Assembly: GCA_016191555.1 (NCBI GenBank)
Contig: JACPVX010000078.1
Coordinates: forward strand, 29,189 to 93,188
Length of the DNA stretch: 64,000 nucleotides
Direction of reading: 5' to 3'
Source: Bacteroidota bacterium
GTDB taxonomy: Bacteria > Bacteroidota > Bacteroidia > Cytophagales > Cyclobacteriaceae
Of this stretch, positions 36,216 to 45,549 are shown in pieces. A program made the position numbers and the translations under genes. The notes under the pieces are model-generated. The model worked only from the letters and a program-made list of their open reading frames with translations, had not been told where the DNA came from and did not search any database. Position 1 is the first letter of the stretch; every line of letters starts with the position of its first letter.

Positions 36216-37022
36216 ATGAAGCTGCACTTAAAAATTCCTCTTTGCTTTTTTGATTTAGAAACTACGGGGATCAACATTTCGCAAGATCGTATCATCGAAA
36301 TAGCGGTGATCAAATTAATGCCCAATGGAGAAACGATCCGCAAAACGAATCTGATTAATCCCACCATTCCTATTTCTGCCGAGTCGACTGCTATTCATGG
36401 CATAACGAATGAGGACGTGAAGGACAAACCTGTTTTTAAAGAAGTAGCCAAAGAATATGTGAAGTTTTTGGAGGGTGCCGACCTGGCCGGATTCAATATT
36501 CTGAAGTTTGATATGCCTATGCTGGTGGAGGAGTTTTTGCGTGCCGAAGTAGAGTTCGACTACAGCCGCAAAAAACTGATTGACGCGCAGCGCATCTTTC
36601 ACCTGATGGAAAAGCGTACGCTCTCTGCAGCCTATCAATTTTACTGTGGCAAAGACCTCAGCGATGCGCATTCAGCCGAAGCTGACACACAAGCTACCAT
36701 GGATGTGCTGCTGGCACAGGTGGAACGCTATGAGAATCAACCTGTGACCGATGCACTTGGCAAAAAGATCGGAATGATCACCAACAGTGCCGAAGCATTA
36801 AGTCAACTTACATCCTCTGAGTTAGTGGACTTGGCGGGCCGGATGATTCGCAATGAACGCGGTGAGGCCGTCTTCAATTTTGGAAAGCATAAAGGCAAGT
36901 CGGTGCTGAAAGTATTTAAGGACGAACCTGCCTATTACGATTGGATGATGAATGGCGACTTCGCGCTTGATACTAAAAGGTGGCTGACGAAGATTAAGTT
37001 AAGCGTGCTTACAGGAAAGTGA
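36216..37022 (+). CDS. DEDDh 3'-5' exonuclease (DnaQ-like) with DUF3820-type tail
   Basis: A 268-residue exonuclease of the DNA polymerase III epsilon type. Exo I motif FFDLETTG gives metal ligands Asp13 and Glu15; the Exo II region is LAGFNILKFDMPML and Exo III is DAHSAEADTQAT. Beyond about residue 215 a short extra module (FNFGKHKGKSVLKVFKDEPA then YYDWMM) looks like DUF3820. The catalytic domain would remove 3'-terminal nucleotides in proofreading or nucleic-acid turnover. Because it is stand-alone and carries the tail, I do not call it the replicative epsilon subunit. Confidence 0.88.
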   Translation: MKLHLKIPLCFFDLETTGINISQDRIIEIAVIKLMPNGETIRKTNLINPTIPISAESTAIHGITNEDVKDKPVFKEVAKEYVKFLEGADLAGFNILKFDMPMLVEEFLRAEVEFDYSRKKLIDAQRIFHLMEKRTLSAAYQFYCGKDLSDAHSAEADTQATMDVLLAQVERYENQPVTDALGKKIGMITNSAEALSQLTSSELVDLAGRMIRNERGEAVFNFGKHKGKSVLKVFKDEPAYYDWMMNGDFALDTKRWLTKIKLSVLTGK

Positions 37023-37039
37023 TCCTGTAAGATCTTCCA

Positions 37040-37828
37040 CTACACTTCTTTCCACGTATGATCTGCCAACAGTCGCACGGCAGCTACAAAATTTTTGTAA
37101 GGAGGTTTCGCACCCCACTCTTTCGGTCCGATCATGGTTAGAATGTGAGAACCATCAGCATTCTCATACAAGTAATACAACTGACCAATCACCGGGCTAA
37201 AGCTTAACTTCGCCTCATAGATTAACATGCTCAGTTCTTTACGCTTCTGTATCTCTTTAGCCTGAATCGCTAACAACTCTATTTGCTGACGAATCTGTGT
37301 CAGCATCATGTTGGTTTGTTCTTCCATCGCGCTGAGCGCCTGATGACGAATGACTCCAGCCTCATTGGGTTTGATAACAGCTCCAGAAACAGATGAGGAA
37401 TATGGCAATACGCTCATTTGCTTATGATAAACCTCGGTGTTGGTAGCTGTGTCTCCTTCTGACCGATGATGTAGCTGCGTGACTTTTAAGAATCCTTTGG
37501 GTGTAATATCGTGTTGAACTTCCAGTACCAATCTGCTCTCTTTGAAAAAACGTGCTTCAAAATGGAGTGAGTCAATGATGGAACACTGAATGTAATCAGC
37601 TAACTCATTGTCCTTCAACTCTTGCATTTCACCATTCGGGTAAACCGAATAACTGGAATCAAAAGCGATATCTTCAATGGACACCCAACTCATGTGGATG
37701 GACAACTGACGGGTGTTGTCGCCTAGCTGAATTTTATAAATACCCGACTTGGGTCGATTGCCTACTTCGTATGTTCCCTTCTCGGGAAACAGTTGCCACG
37801 AAGCAAGGAAGTTGTACAGGTCTGTCAT
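37040..37828 (-). CDS. DUF2452 domain protein
   Basis: About 262 residues. The C-terminal 100 residues match the DUF2452 pattern (MLIYEAKLSFSPVIGQLYYL, YENADGSHILTMIGPKEWG). The N-terminal 130 residues (YNFLASWQLFPEKGTYEVGN, WVSIEDIAFDSSYSVYP) form a separate domain I cannot name. The frame opens with TTG at 37873, but the ATG at 37828 (MTDLYNFLASWQ) is a better start, since the 15 residues before it are not typical. No function is known for the domain. Confidence 0.65.
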   Translation of the reverse strand: MTDLYNFLASWQLFPEKGTYEVGNRPKSGIYKIQLGDNTRQLSIHMSWVSIEDIAFDSSYSVYPNGEMQELKDNELADYIQCSIIDSLHFEARFFKESRLVLEVQHDITPKGFLKVTQLHHRSEGDTATNTEVYHKQMSVLPYSSSVSGAVIKPNEAGVIRHQALSAMEEQTNMMLTQIRQQIELLAIQAKEIQKRKELSMLIYEAKLSFSPVIGQLYYLYENADGSHILTMIGPKEWGAKPPYKNFVAAVRLLADHTWKEV

Positions 37829-37894
37829 GCGTAGCAATGGTTTACTTTTGATCAGTATCTGATCAGAAAGCAACTAGTAACGCTTAAACGGTGA

Positions 37895-38689
37895 TTATGG
37901 TTTATAGTATTTCAATGCCTCCGGCATCCATCCGTTCAAATCTTTGATACGTGTTTCGTCTGAAGGGTGTGTAGACATAAATTCAGGTGGCTTTTGGCCG
38001 TTGCTTCCGGTAGTCATGCGCTCCCAGAATTTAGGCGCTTGTTGCGGATCATAGCCCGCCATCGACATAAAAATCAAACCAATATGATCTGCTTCTGACT
38101 CATGTGTACGTGAGAATTTTAACATCCCAAGATTCGCACCCATGCCCACCGCTTCCATGAATATCTGACGAGTCATGGTAGGATTTTGCCCCATAGCCGA
38201 TCCAAGTGTAGATAAACCAAATTGCTGGATCAAACCCTGGCTCATGCGCTCACGGCCGTGGTTCGCGATGGCATGCGCCACTTCATGTCCCATTACCACC
38301 GCAATGCCTGTTTCGTCTTTACAAATAGGAAGAATAGCTGTATAGAAAGCCACTTTACCGCCCGGCATACACCAGGCATTCACGGTTTTGTCGTCTTGAA
38401 TCAGATTAAACTCCCATGCAAATCCTGCCAATTGATCGGAAGCTCCTTTTTCAGCCATGTATTGCTCTACCGCTTTTTGAATACGCGTGCCCACTCGTTT
38501 GATCATGGCCACTTGCTCCTGATTGGTAGAAAGTGGTCCCTTTTTAATCACCTCCTGGTATTGCGTGGCAGACATGGTGTTGATCTCTGAGCTAGACACT
38601 AAGTCTAATTGCCGTCTTCCCGTTACCGGAACAGTAGCACAACCAAAAAACAGGAACAGAAAACTGAGGAGTGCGAACTTCTTCATCAT
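37895..38689 (-). CDS. M48 family metalloprotease, lipoprotein
   Basis: A 264-residue zinc metalloprotease of the BepA/YfgC-Oma1-like group, which degrades or refolds outer-membrane proteins. The lipobox is LFFGC (Cys17). The zinc motif HEVAH has His135 and His139 as ligands with catalytic Glu136, and the third ligand lies in THESEADHIG. There is no C-terminal TPR domain, unlike E. coli BepA. Expected at the periplasmic face of the outer membrane. It shares the strand with the DUF2452 gene but is 66 bp from its chosen start. Confidence 0.92.
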   Translation of the reverse strand: MMKKFALLSFLFLFFGCATVPVTGRRQLDLVSSSEINTMSATQYQEVIKKGPLSTNQEQVAMIKRVGTRIQKAVEQYMAEKGASDQLAGFAWEFNLIQDDKTVNAWCMPGGKVAFYTAILPICKDETGIAVVMGHEVAHAIANHGRERMSQGLIQQFGLSTLGSAMGQNPTMTRQIFMEAVGMGANLGMLKFSRTHESEADHIGLIFMSMAGYDPQQAPKFWERMTTGSNGQKPPEFMSTHPSDETRIKDLNGWMPEALKYYKP

Positions 38690-38802
38690 AGCATTGATTT
38701 ATTTGCTTCGCGTAAAGATAAAACGAAGGCCTGAAAAAACATTATAATCCATGAAAAAGGATTTAGGCTGATAATCTTCTAAATTTGCAACAAAAAAATG
38801 CT

Positions 38803-39417
38803 ATGCGGATTTTTGCCATTGGCCGAAACTATGCGGAACATATTCAGGAACTGAACAATGAACGCCCGGATGAACCGGTTATTTTCACCAAACCTGACAC
38901 AGCGGTGCTGCGAAACAATGCACCCTTTTATTATCCTTCTTTTTCAAGCGATGTTCATCACGAAGTAGAGTTAGTGTTGCGCATTTGCAAAGAAGGCAAA
39001 AACATCGAAGAGAAATTTGCATCGAAATATTACGATGCCATAGGCGTAGGCATTGACTTTACGGCACGAGACATCCAAACGAAGTTGAAAGCGAAGAGTT
39101 TACCATGGGATATTGCCAAAGGTTTTAATGGCTCCGCTCCTATCTCCGACAAGTTTATTGCAGTCGATCAATTCAAAGATGTGAGGAACATCAGTTTTAA
39201 ATTAGAAGTAGACGGACAATTAAAGCAAGAAGGCAATACGCAATTGCTTTTATTCTCGTTTGACTACATCATCGCTTATCTATCGAAGTTTTTTACCCTT
39301 CGCACAGGCGATTTGATTTTTACTGGCACGCCCAAAGGCGTAGGCCCCGTCACTGTTGGAAATAAGTTAACCGCGTATATTGAGGATGAGAAGTTGCTGG
39401 AGTTTGAAGTTCGTTAG
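38803..39417 (+). CDS. Fumarylacetoacetate hydrolase family protein
   Basis: 204 residues from the ATG at 38803 (MRIFAIGRNYAEHI); a TTG at 38785 would add six residues but is less likely. FAH-family signatures are PVIFTKPDTAVL, HHEVELVLRI and the metal-binding stretch through GVGIDFTARDIQ, with TGTPKGVGPV near the end. Members cleave C-C bonds or act as oxaloacetate decarboxylase/tautomerase. The exact substrate is unknown. The downstream M23 peptidase gene starts inside its 3' end. Confidence 0.88.
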   Translation: MRIFAIGRNYAEHIQELNNERPDEPVIFTKPDTAVLRNNAPFYYPSFSSDVHHEVELVLRICKEGKNIEEKFASKYYDAIGVGIDFTARDIQTKLKAKSLPWDIAKGFNGSAPISDKFIAVDQFKDVRNISFKLEVDGQLKQEGNTQLLLFSFDYIIAYLSKFFTLRTGDLIFTGTPKGVGPVTVGNKLTAYIEDEKLLEFEVR

Positions 39418-41326
39418 CTTAATTATTGGAGTTGTCGCTTGCTGCGCATTCCATGTGCATGCTCAATACAGTTTACCAAACGAAGTGCCGGTAGGTAAGG
39501 CATCCGACCTGCCACCGTATCTTTTCCCGATCAACCCCGGCAGTGCAAATTTTCTAGCCGGCACAATGGGCGAATTGCGATCCACTCATTTTCATGCGGG
39601 CATTGATGTGCGTACCAACAGCATGATTGGAGCACCGGTGCTGGCCACGCAACAAGGCTACATCTCGCGCATCATTGTTGGCGCTTACGGCTACGGCCAC
39701 GCGGTTATCATTACCCACCCGGATGGTAATTCTTCCCTTTACGGACATTTGGATAAATTCAAAGGGCCAGTGGCGGCACATGTGCTGAAGGAACATTATG
39801 TTCGAAAATCGTTTGACCTTGATTTGAATTTTACACCCGAACAATTTCCGGTGCAGCGTGGTGATACGATCGGGCTTTCGGGAAATACAGGAGGCTCGGC
39901 CGGGCCGCACTTGCATTTTGAAATTCGTGATAGCAACAACTTTGCATTGAATCCGCTGGCTTTTGGTTTTACCGAAATCAAAGATGTGCTCCCTCCTTTC
40001 GCCATTCGTGTTGCACTCACGACTATGGATATCAACTCCCGAATCAATGACCGCTTCGGACGCTTCGAATTTAATCTGGTGAAGTCGGGCAACTCATACA
40101 TCCTGCCACATCCCATCTTTGCCAATGGTAAAATTGGAATTGAATTGCTGGCGCACGACCGCATTGATCGCTCGCAGTTTCGCCATGGCATTAACTATAT
40201 TGAATTATTGGCGGACAGTGTCAGCATCTTCACACAAGAAATTAGTCAAATCAATTTTGAGGAAAGCTACGACATTACAGCGCTGATGGATTTTAAGTCG
40301 CTGAAAACCCGCGGACTTCGCTTCAACAAGCTGTATGTATCTGATGGAAATCCGTTGAGCCTATTTAAGAATGTGAAAAATCAAGGCATTGTGAGTGTTC
40401 ACGAAGGGTTGAATAAAATGCAAATACGCTTACGCGACTTTTCCGGAAACGAGACGTTCGTAAAATTCTCATTGAAACAAGATCCTTCCACCAATCAGGT
40501 TTCATTTTTAGAAGCATCCGTTAAGCCAATTGACTTTGATTTGCAGGAAAATACAATGACGGTGAATTCGAAAGTTTGTGCTAATAAGAAAACGACCGCG
40601 CAACTGTATACCAGTGGCACTGTTCAAGAGATTGGAGCTACTTACAGCGGGCTCACCAAAAATGTTTTCTTGTTGGATGTTCGAAAAACGATCCCTGATT
40701 CCATTCGTACATGCTCCGGCACACTCACCTTTCAATACAAAGGAAGAATTCCCTCCGGAACAGACTACAGTTTTTACAGCGATTGGTTTGATGTTGAATT
40801 CCGGAAAGGAAATCTATATGATACCCTATTGTTAAATACGGATTATGAATTTTCAGCTAATCGCGAACGATTCACCATCGGTAATCTCCTCACTCCCATG
40901 CACCAAAGGATCAAGGTTACACTCAAGCCAAAGCAGTCATATCCATTACCCGAAAAAACATCGGTGTATCATTTAGAAGGCAAGCGCTACGAATACCTGG
41001 GTGGCCAGTGGTTGAATGGAAAGGTTGAATTTGAAACGCACGAGCTGGGCGATTTTACATTAGCTGTAGACACCATTGCTCCTTCTATCCGCAGAATCTA
41101 CTGCACTAAAAACTCGGCTCGTTTCCGCATTGGTGATAATCTCTCCGGCATTTCAAGTTTTGAAGCAAACATTAATGGCGAATGGCTGTTAATGATTTAT
41201 GATTACAAAACCGGAATCATTCAATCGGAACGATTAGATAAAGGTAAATTGCTAAAAGGTAAATTTGAGTTGAAGGTAACCGATCGTGCCGGCAACCAGC
41301 GGGTGTACCAGCAAGTGATCCTTTGA
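39386..41326 (+). CDS. M23 family peptidoglycan metallopeptidase
   Basis: About 646 residues from the ATG at 39386, which overlaps the end of the FAH gene by 32 bp; a TTG at 39404 is an alternative start. A signal peptide ends near FHVHAQ. The LytM/M23 domain has the zinc motifs HFHAGIDVR and GPHLHFEIRD, with GYGHAVIITHPDGNSSLYGH between them. The remaining 400 residues are beta-rich and end with a triple-strand segment (FRIGDNLSGISSFEANINGE). Likely a periplasmic cell-wall endopeptidase, or an outer-membrane-linked one. The long C-terminal region is typical of Bacteroidota M23 proteins. Confidence 0.9.
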   Translation: MRSCWSLKFVSLIIGVVACCAFHVHAQYSLPNEVPVGKASDLPPYLFPINPGSANFLAGTMGELRSTHFHAGIDVRTNSMIGAPVLATQQGYISRIIVGAYGYGHAVIITHPDGNSSLYGHLDKFKGPVAAHVLKEHYVRKSFDLDLNFTPEQFPVQRGDTIGLSGNTGGSAGPHLHFEIRDSNNFALNPLAFGFTEIKDVLPPFAIRVALTTMDINSRINDRFGRFEFNLVKSGNSYILPHPIFANGKIGIELLAHDRIDRSQFRHGINYIELLADSVSIFTQEISQINFEESYDITALMDFKSLKTRGLRFNKLYVSDGNPLSLFKNVKNQGIVSVHEGLNKMQIRLRDFSGNETFVKFSLKQDPSTNQVSFLEASVKPIDFDLQENTMTVNSKVCANKKTTAQLYTSGTVQEIGATYSGLTKNVFLLDVRKTIPDSIRTCSGTLTFQYKGRIPSGTDYSFYSDWFDVEFRKGNLYDTLLLNTDYEFSANRERFTIGNLLTPMHQRIKVTLKPKQSYPLPEKTSVYHLEGKRYEYLGGQWLNGKVEFETHELGDFTLAVDTIAPSIRRIYCTKNSARFRIGDNLSGISSFEANINGEWLLMIYDYKTGIIQSERLDKGKLLKGKFELKVTDRAGNQRVYQQVIL

Positions 41327-41375
41327 AATGGTAATAGTATATTTATTGTTGACATAAATTTAAATATAAAAGGTT

Positions 41376-41942
41376 ATGGCACTTTCCGTAGGAACCAAAG
41401 CACCAGCATTCAAAGCAAAAGATCAGGATGGCAACATTGTTTCTCTTGCTGATTTGAAAGGCAAAAAGGTTGTTCTTTACTTTTATCCTAAAGACATGAC
41501 TCCCGGCTGCACTGCCGAGGCCTGTAGTTTGCGCGACAATTACAAGGCATTGCAGAAAGCAGGATACGAAGTATTGGGCATTAGCTCGGACGATGAAAAA
41601 ATGCACAAAAAGTTCATCGCCAAAGAAAAGCTTCCCTTCCGCTTGCTGGCTGATACAGACAAGACAGTCCATCATCTGTTCGGCACGTGGGTAGAGAAGT
41701 CGATGTATGGAAGAAAATACATGGGCACCGCGCGCGTCACTTACATCATCGATGAGAATGGAATCATCACGGAAGTAATTGAAAAGGTAGATACGAAGAA
41801 TCATGCAGAGCAAATTCTTAGCGGATCTCCTAAAGCAGAATCAAAACCAGCTAAAGCGGCCCCTGCAAAAGCAACCAAAAAAGTAGCAAAGAAAGCCGTT
41901 AAAAAAGCAGCGAAGCCCGCGAAGAAAGCAAAAAATAAATAG
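41376..41942 (+). CDS. bcp: Bcp-type peroxiredoxin with lysine/alanine-rich histone-like tail
   Basis: 188 residues. Residues 1-150 are a thioredoxin-dependent thiol peroxidase of the AhpC/TSA-BCP class, with peroxidatic Cys45 and probable resolving Cys50 in DMTPGCTAEACSLRDNY. It reduces H2O2 and organic peroxides in the cytoplasm. Residues about 152-188 are a tail of repeated KPAKA, KKVAKKA and KKAAKPAKKA units, resembling histone H1 or Hc1-like DNA-binding tails. Such a tail is not part of the usual Bcp, which is about 150 residues. The frame is continuous through it. Confidence 0.92.
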   Translation: MALSVGTKAPAFKAKDQDGNIVSLADLKGKKVVLYFYPKDMTPGCTAEACSLRDNYKALQKAGYEVLGISSDDEKMHKKFIAKEKLPFRLLADTDKTVHHLFGTWVEKSMYGRKYMGTARVTYIIDENGIITEVIEKVDTKNHAEQILSGSPKAESKPAKAAPAKATKKVAKKAVKKAAKPAKKAKNK

Positions 41943-41943
41943 C

Positions 41944-42312
41944 CTAATACTGCCTGCTTCTAAGCATCACAAGTGTACAGGCCTCAATTGCTTCCACACC
42001 CGATTCTTCCGCTAGCTTTTCAAACTCGGGGTTTTCCGTACCCGGATTGAAAATAATTCGTTTGGGTTGCAAGCCCAATAGATAGTCATAATACGGAGCC
42101 TGATGTTGTGGACCAATATACATTGTGATCGTGTCTACATCCGTAATAGCGGGATGATCATTGATATTCAAAATCGGTTGTCCCATTACTTCACCTTGCT
42201 TGATGCCAATTGGAACAATTGGGTGCTGATAAGAAGTTAACATCTCTGAAGCCAAAAATGCATACCGAGATGCATTTGGAGTTGCGCCAACCACTACTGT
42301 TTTTTTGTTCAT
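41944..42312 (-). CDS. CoA-binding (YccU-like) protein
   Basis: A 122-residue Rossmann-fold protein of the CoA_binding_2 family. Typical segments are VVVGATPNASRYAFLA at the N-terminus, HPIVPIGIKQGEVMGQPI, and PKRIIFNPGTENPEFEKLA. Family members bind coenzyme A, but their role is not well defined. It is convergent with the peroxiredoxin gene, with only one base between the two stops. Confidence 0.87.
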   Translation of the reverse strand: MNKKTVVVGATPNASRYAFLASEMLTSYQHPIVPIGIKQGEVMGQPILNINDHPAITDVDTITMYIGPQHQAPYYDYLLGLQPKRIIFNPGTENPEFEKLAEESGVEAIEACTLVMLRSRQY

Positions 42313-42485
42313 ACGTTCTGCAATCTGCTACCCACAAGTACTGAATCAATTAATGACGCAATATAGCGAAGGTCGTACGCGGTGAGTAGTGCTGATTCAA
42401 TTTTTAATAAAATTGTCGTCAAATAAGCTTTATTAAACTTCTCCAAATCATAGGAAGATGAATAACAATTGGCTAACTAGAAAAT

Positions 42486-43634
42486 GTGATGCGTGTTTCG
42501 AAAACCTCAGGTTATACCTTCCACAACAACGTGCAGTTGATTCAGGGTGGAAAGGATTTCTTTTCTTTCCTGACAAAGTTGGTTGAAGAAGCTAAATTAT
42601 CGATCTATTTTCAAATTTACATTTTTGATGAAGATGAAACCGGAAAAGCCGTGGCCGCTTCCCTATGTGCTGCTGCCGCTCGAGGTGTGGTTGTAAATTT
42701 GTTAGTCGATGGTTATGCATCACAAAAGCTATCAGACCCGTTTGTACAGTCGCTAAAAGAAGCGGGTATTCGATTTCGTTGGTTCAATTCATTCATCAAA
42801 AACAATCGGAACTATCTGGGGCGGAGACTTCACCACAAAGTAATTGTGATCGATGAGCAGAAAGCATTTGTATGCGGGCTCAACATTAGTAACCGATACA
42901 ACGATACCGCTGAAAATCAGGCATGGCTGGATTGGGCCGCGTACACCGAAGGCGAAGTGGCATCTGCCCTCACAAAAATTTGTCAGCGAAGAGCTAAAAT
43001 ATCATCCGGGATCGCATCCATCAAAACAACGACAGTGCTGGGCACTTGTGCCATTAAAGTAAACGTAAATGATTGGGTGAACCTTCAATCCGCCATCACG
43101 CGAAGTTATCGGCAGATGATGCAACAGGCCAGAACAGATGTAATCATTATGTCGCCTTACTTTTTACCAGGCACTACTTTTCGTAAGTTGATGCGCAGGG
43201 CGGCTAAGCGAGGCGTTACCATTCAATTGATATTAACCGGGATATCGGATGTACCACTCGCGAAATATGCGGAGCGCCATCTTTATCATTGGCTGCTGAA
43301 GCATTCCATTCAAATCTATGAATACAAAAGCACAGTGCTTCATGGCAAACTTGCCACGTGTGATGAAGAATGGACGACCGTTGGTTCGTACAACATCAAT
43401 AATTTAAGTGCGTATGCCAGTATTGAGTTAAATCTTGAAATTAAGGACAAGCAATTTGCCTTGAGTACTAAAGAGAGATTAACCAAGATCATGCAAGACG
43501 ATTGCACACCCATTACACTGGAAGATTATCAACATGAAATTAATATCGGCAAGCGATTTCTACAGTATGTGTCGTATCTTATTTTACGCATCATGTTGAT
43601 GATTTTCACCCTGCGAAAGGCGCAACAGGAATAG
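42486..43634 (+). CDS. Phospholipase D/cardiolipin synthase family protein
   Basis: A 382-residue protein with two HKD motifs, HHKVIVIDEQKAFVCGLNIS and HGKLATCDEEWTTVGSYNIN, the two halves of a PLD active site. That layout fits bacterial cardiolipin synthases, which join phosphatidylglycerol units. There are no N-terminal membrane helices, only a hydrophobic C-terminus (FLQYVSYLILRIMLMIFTL), so it resembles ClsB-like synthases more than ClsA. It converges with the membrane hydrolase gene, separated by no bases. Confidence 0.88.
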   Translation: MMRVSKTSGYTFHNNVQLIQGGKDFFSFLTKLVEEAKLSIYFQIYIFDEDETGKAVAASLCAAAARGVVVNLLVDGYASQKLSDPFVQSLKEAGIRFRWFNSFIKNNRNYLGRRLHHKVIVIDEQKAFVCGLNISNRYNDTAENQAWLDWAAYTEGEVASALTKICQRRAKISSGIASIKTTTVLGTCAIKVNVNDWVNLQSAITRSYRQMMQQARTDVIIMSPYFLPGTTFRKLMRRAAKRGVTIQLILTGISDVPLAKYAERHLYHWLLKHSIQIYEYKSTVLHGKLATCDEEWTTVGSYNINNLSAYASIELNLEIKDKQFALSTKERLTKIMQDDCTPITLEDYQHEINIGKRFLQYVSYLILRIMLMIFTLRKAQQE

Positions 43635-44645
43635 CTAGTTTCCTTTGATTCGTTGCACAAGCGCTTCCAAACTTGATCGATTCAATTGCGACCATCTTCC
43701 ACGTTGCAGTCTACCTATATTCTTGGATGGTTGTTGCAGGTAATAATGAAATGTAAATGCAGCCTGGTCATGTTGCCAACCTGCCTCCCTCCCAAATCGC
43801 AAATCATTGAATACAAGTTCGCCTTCTATACGGTCGATGGTGTAATATCCTTTTGAAAATCGGATGAGATTGGCAAGCTCAAGTCGATCGGATAACTCAA
43901 CTGTTCTATTTTCATTTCGGAGAAAAAAGTAAAATTGAATAAACTGCTCCTTATCAAAAACCGAACTAAACCCTACATAATAACCTGAATCAACTTCCAC
44001 CACGCAATACCACAAAAAGATATTGAACTCAGTGGGCGTTGCGAAATAGCGTTGGCTTGAAATGTTTTGTGTAATTAATGCGGACTCCAATCGATGGTTA
44101 ACTAGAACCTGATTAAAAAATGATAGGCTAATGTAGAGACAGCTGATGGTCAGGCTTCCTAACGCCCAAACAAATCGATAATGATAGGTGGTGCGATAGA
44201 AAATCAGAACTACGAATGCAATGAATAAGATAACTGAATAGAAAGGATCGATAACAAACAGAGAATGAAAGGAAAATCTCTGGGGTGAAAAAGGCTCTAA
44301 CCAGCCTACGCCATATATATTCAAAGAGTCGAGGGTGATGTGAACCACCAATTCCAAAGCGATAAAGCCTGCCCAACTCATAAACGTCAAGTGAATTTTC
44401 TTAAACCACTTATGTGCAGCAAATGAAAAAACAAGGCTTACGATTATTATAAAAAGAAGGGAATGAGTAAAGCCACGGTGTGCTAAAAGACTTGCAGATG
44501 GTGAAACAAAAAAAGAACTGATAAAGTCAATATCCGGTATAGATTGAAATAAAGCTCCCAATACAAGTGCCTTCTTACCTATTGATTTACCTGCATATGC
44601 TTCTCCAATAATCGCTCCAATTACAATATGTGTCAGTGAATCCAT
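43635..44645 (-). CDS. YdjM-like inner-membrane metal-dependent hydrolase
   Basis: 336 residues of the DUF457/YdjM membrane family. The N-terminus MDSLTHIVIGAIIGEAYAGK carries the family's conserved His, followed by DIDF and HRGFTHSLLF; four to five hydrophobic helices span about 25-190. The C-terminal 130 residues are soluble. Predicted metal-dependent hydrolase, with no substrate known. The family includes the SOS-related YdjM of E. coli. Confidence 0.85.
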   Translation of the reverse strand: MDSLTHIVIGAIIGEAYAGKSIGKKALVLGALFQSIPDIDFISSFFVSPSASLLAHRGFTHSLLFIIIVSLVFSFAAHKWFKKIHLTFMSWAGFIALELVVHITLDSLNIYGVGWLEPFSPQRFSFHSLFVIDPFYSVILFIAFVVLIFYRTTYHYRFVWALGSLTISCLYISLSFFNQVLVNHRLESALITQNISSQRYFATPTEFNIFLWYCVVEVDSGYYVGFSSVFDKEQFIQFYFFLRNENRTVELSDRLELANLIRFSKGYYTIDRIEGELVFNDLRFGREAGWQHDQAAFTFHYYLQQPSKNIGRLQRGRWSQLNRSSLEALVQRIKGN

Positions 44646-44695
44646 TCGATCAAAGGGATGATGGCAACAATTAAATAATCAATTGATTCAAATGA

Positions 44696-45526
44696 TTATT
44701 TAGATACGAAAGTCCACACCGCGCAATCAGTATGATTGACAACATCTTCGGCAATGCTTCGCAAAAAGAAATGAGCCAGTCCTTTACGACCATGTGTACC
44801 CATCGCAATCATATCCGCCTTAATTTCGTTTGCAAACTCAGCTATCCCGCTTTCTACTGTAAAGTCATTTCGCGTGTTGATCGTAAAATTCTCCAAGTGA
44901 TAATGGGCTGCATACTCGCTGATACCGTGTTCTTCATCCGTTGTTCTCTTCATGTTTCCGGGGGTATTGACCACCAGCAGATGCAACTTTGCAGAAAAGA
45001 ATTCCTGAAGTTTCTTAACCTGCTTGATCAGTTTACCTTCCGTTAACAATAAGTGCGTAGGAAAAACAATGTGCTTGATCAATTTAGCTTTGGTCGGTTT
45101 GTGTATGGCAATAACAGGAACCGGTGCGTTGCGCACAATCTTATCGGCATGCGATCCAATAAATAGCTCACGAACTCCGCTAGCGCCATGGGTACCCATC
45201 ACAATCAAATCAACATTCTTTTCTTCAGCAATTCGGATAATAGAATGTTGAATGGAGCCCAATTCGACCAGCGTGGTTGTTTTGATTGCTTTATCTACCG
45301 CATGTTTACGGATTTTGTCAAAACGTTTCTCAGCCGTCTTTTTCAATTCATTAAAAAAAGACATTTCATAATCCATCACCGGCATCATAGTGTCATGCAT
45401 CTTCGGCAACTCGACTACATTCAGTAGAATAACTCGCCCTTCACTCTTCGCGGCAATATCCACGGCAAACTTGAAAGCTTCAATCGATGGTGGTGAGAAA
45501 TCACAAGGAACTAGTATTTTTTTCAT
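44696..45526 (-). CDS. Universal stress protein, tandem UspA domains
   Basis: 276 residues with two UspA domains. The first starts MKKILVPCDFSPPSIEAFKF and contains DLIVMGTHGASGVRELFIGS, the nucleotide-binding type G-2x-G-9x-G(S) pattern. The second contains DMIAMGTHGRKGLAHFFL. A general stress-protection role is expected. It directly follows another gene of the same family on the same strand (23 bp), so the two are probably one operon. Confidence 0.92.
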   Translation of the reverse strand: MKKILVPCDFSPPSIEAFKFAVDIAAKSEGRVILLNVVELPKMHDTMMPVMDYEMSFFNELKKTAEKRFDKIRKHAVDKAIKTTTLVELGSIQHSIIRIAEEKNVDLIVMGTHGASGVRELFIGSHADKIVRNAPVPVIAIHKPTKAKLIKHIVFPTHLLLTEGKLIKQVKKLQEFFSAKLHLLVVNTPGNMKRTTDEEHGISEYAAHYHLENFTINTRNDFTVESGIAEFANEIKADMIAMGTHGRKGLAHFFLRSIAEDVVNHTDCAVWTFVSK

Positions 45527-45549
45527 ATTGAAAAGGTTTAAGGATTCGT

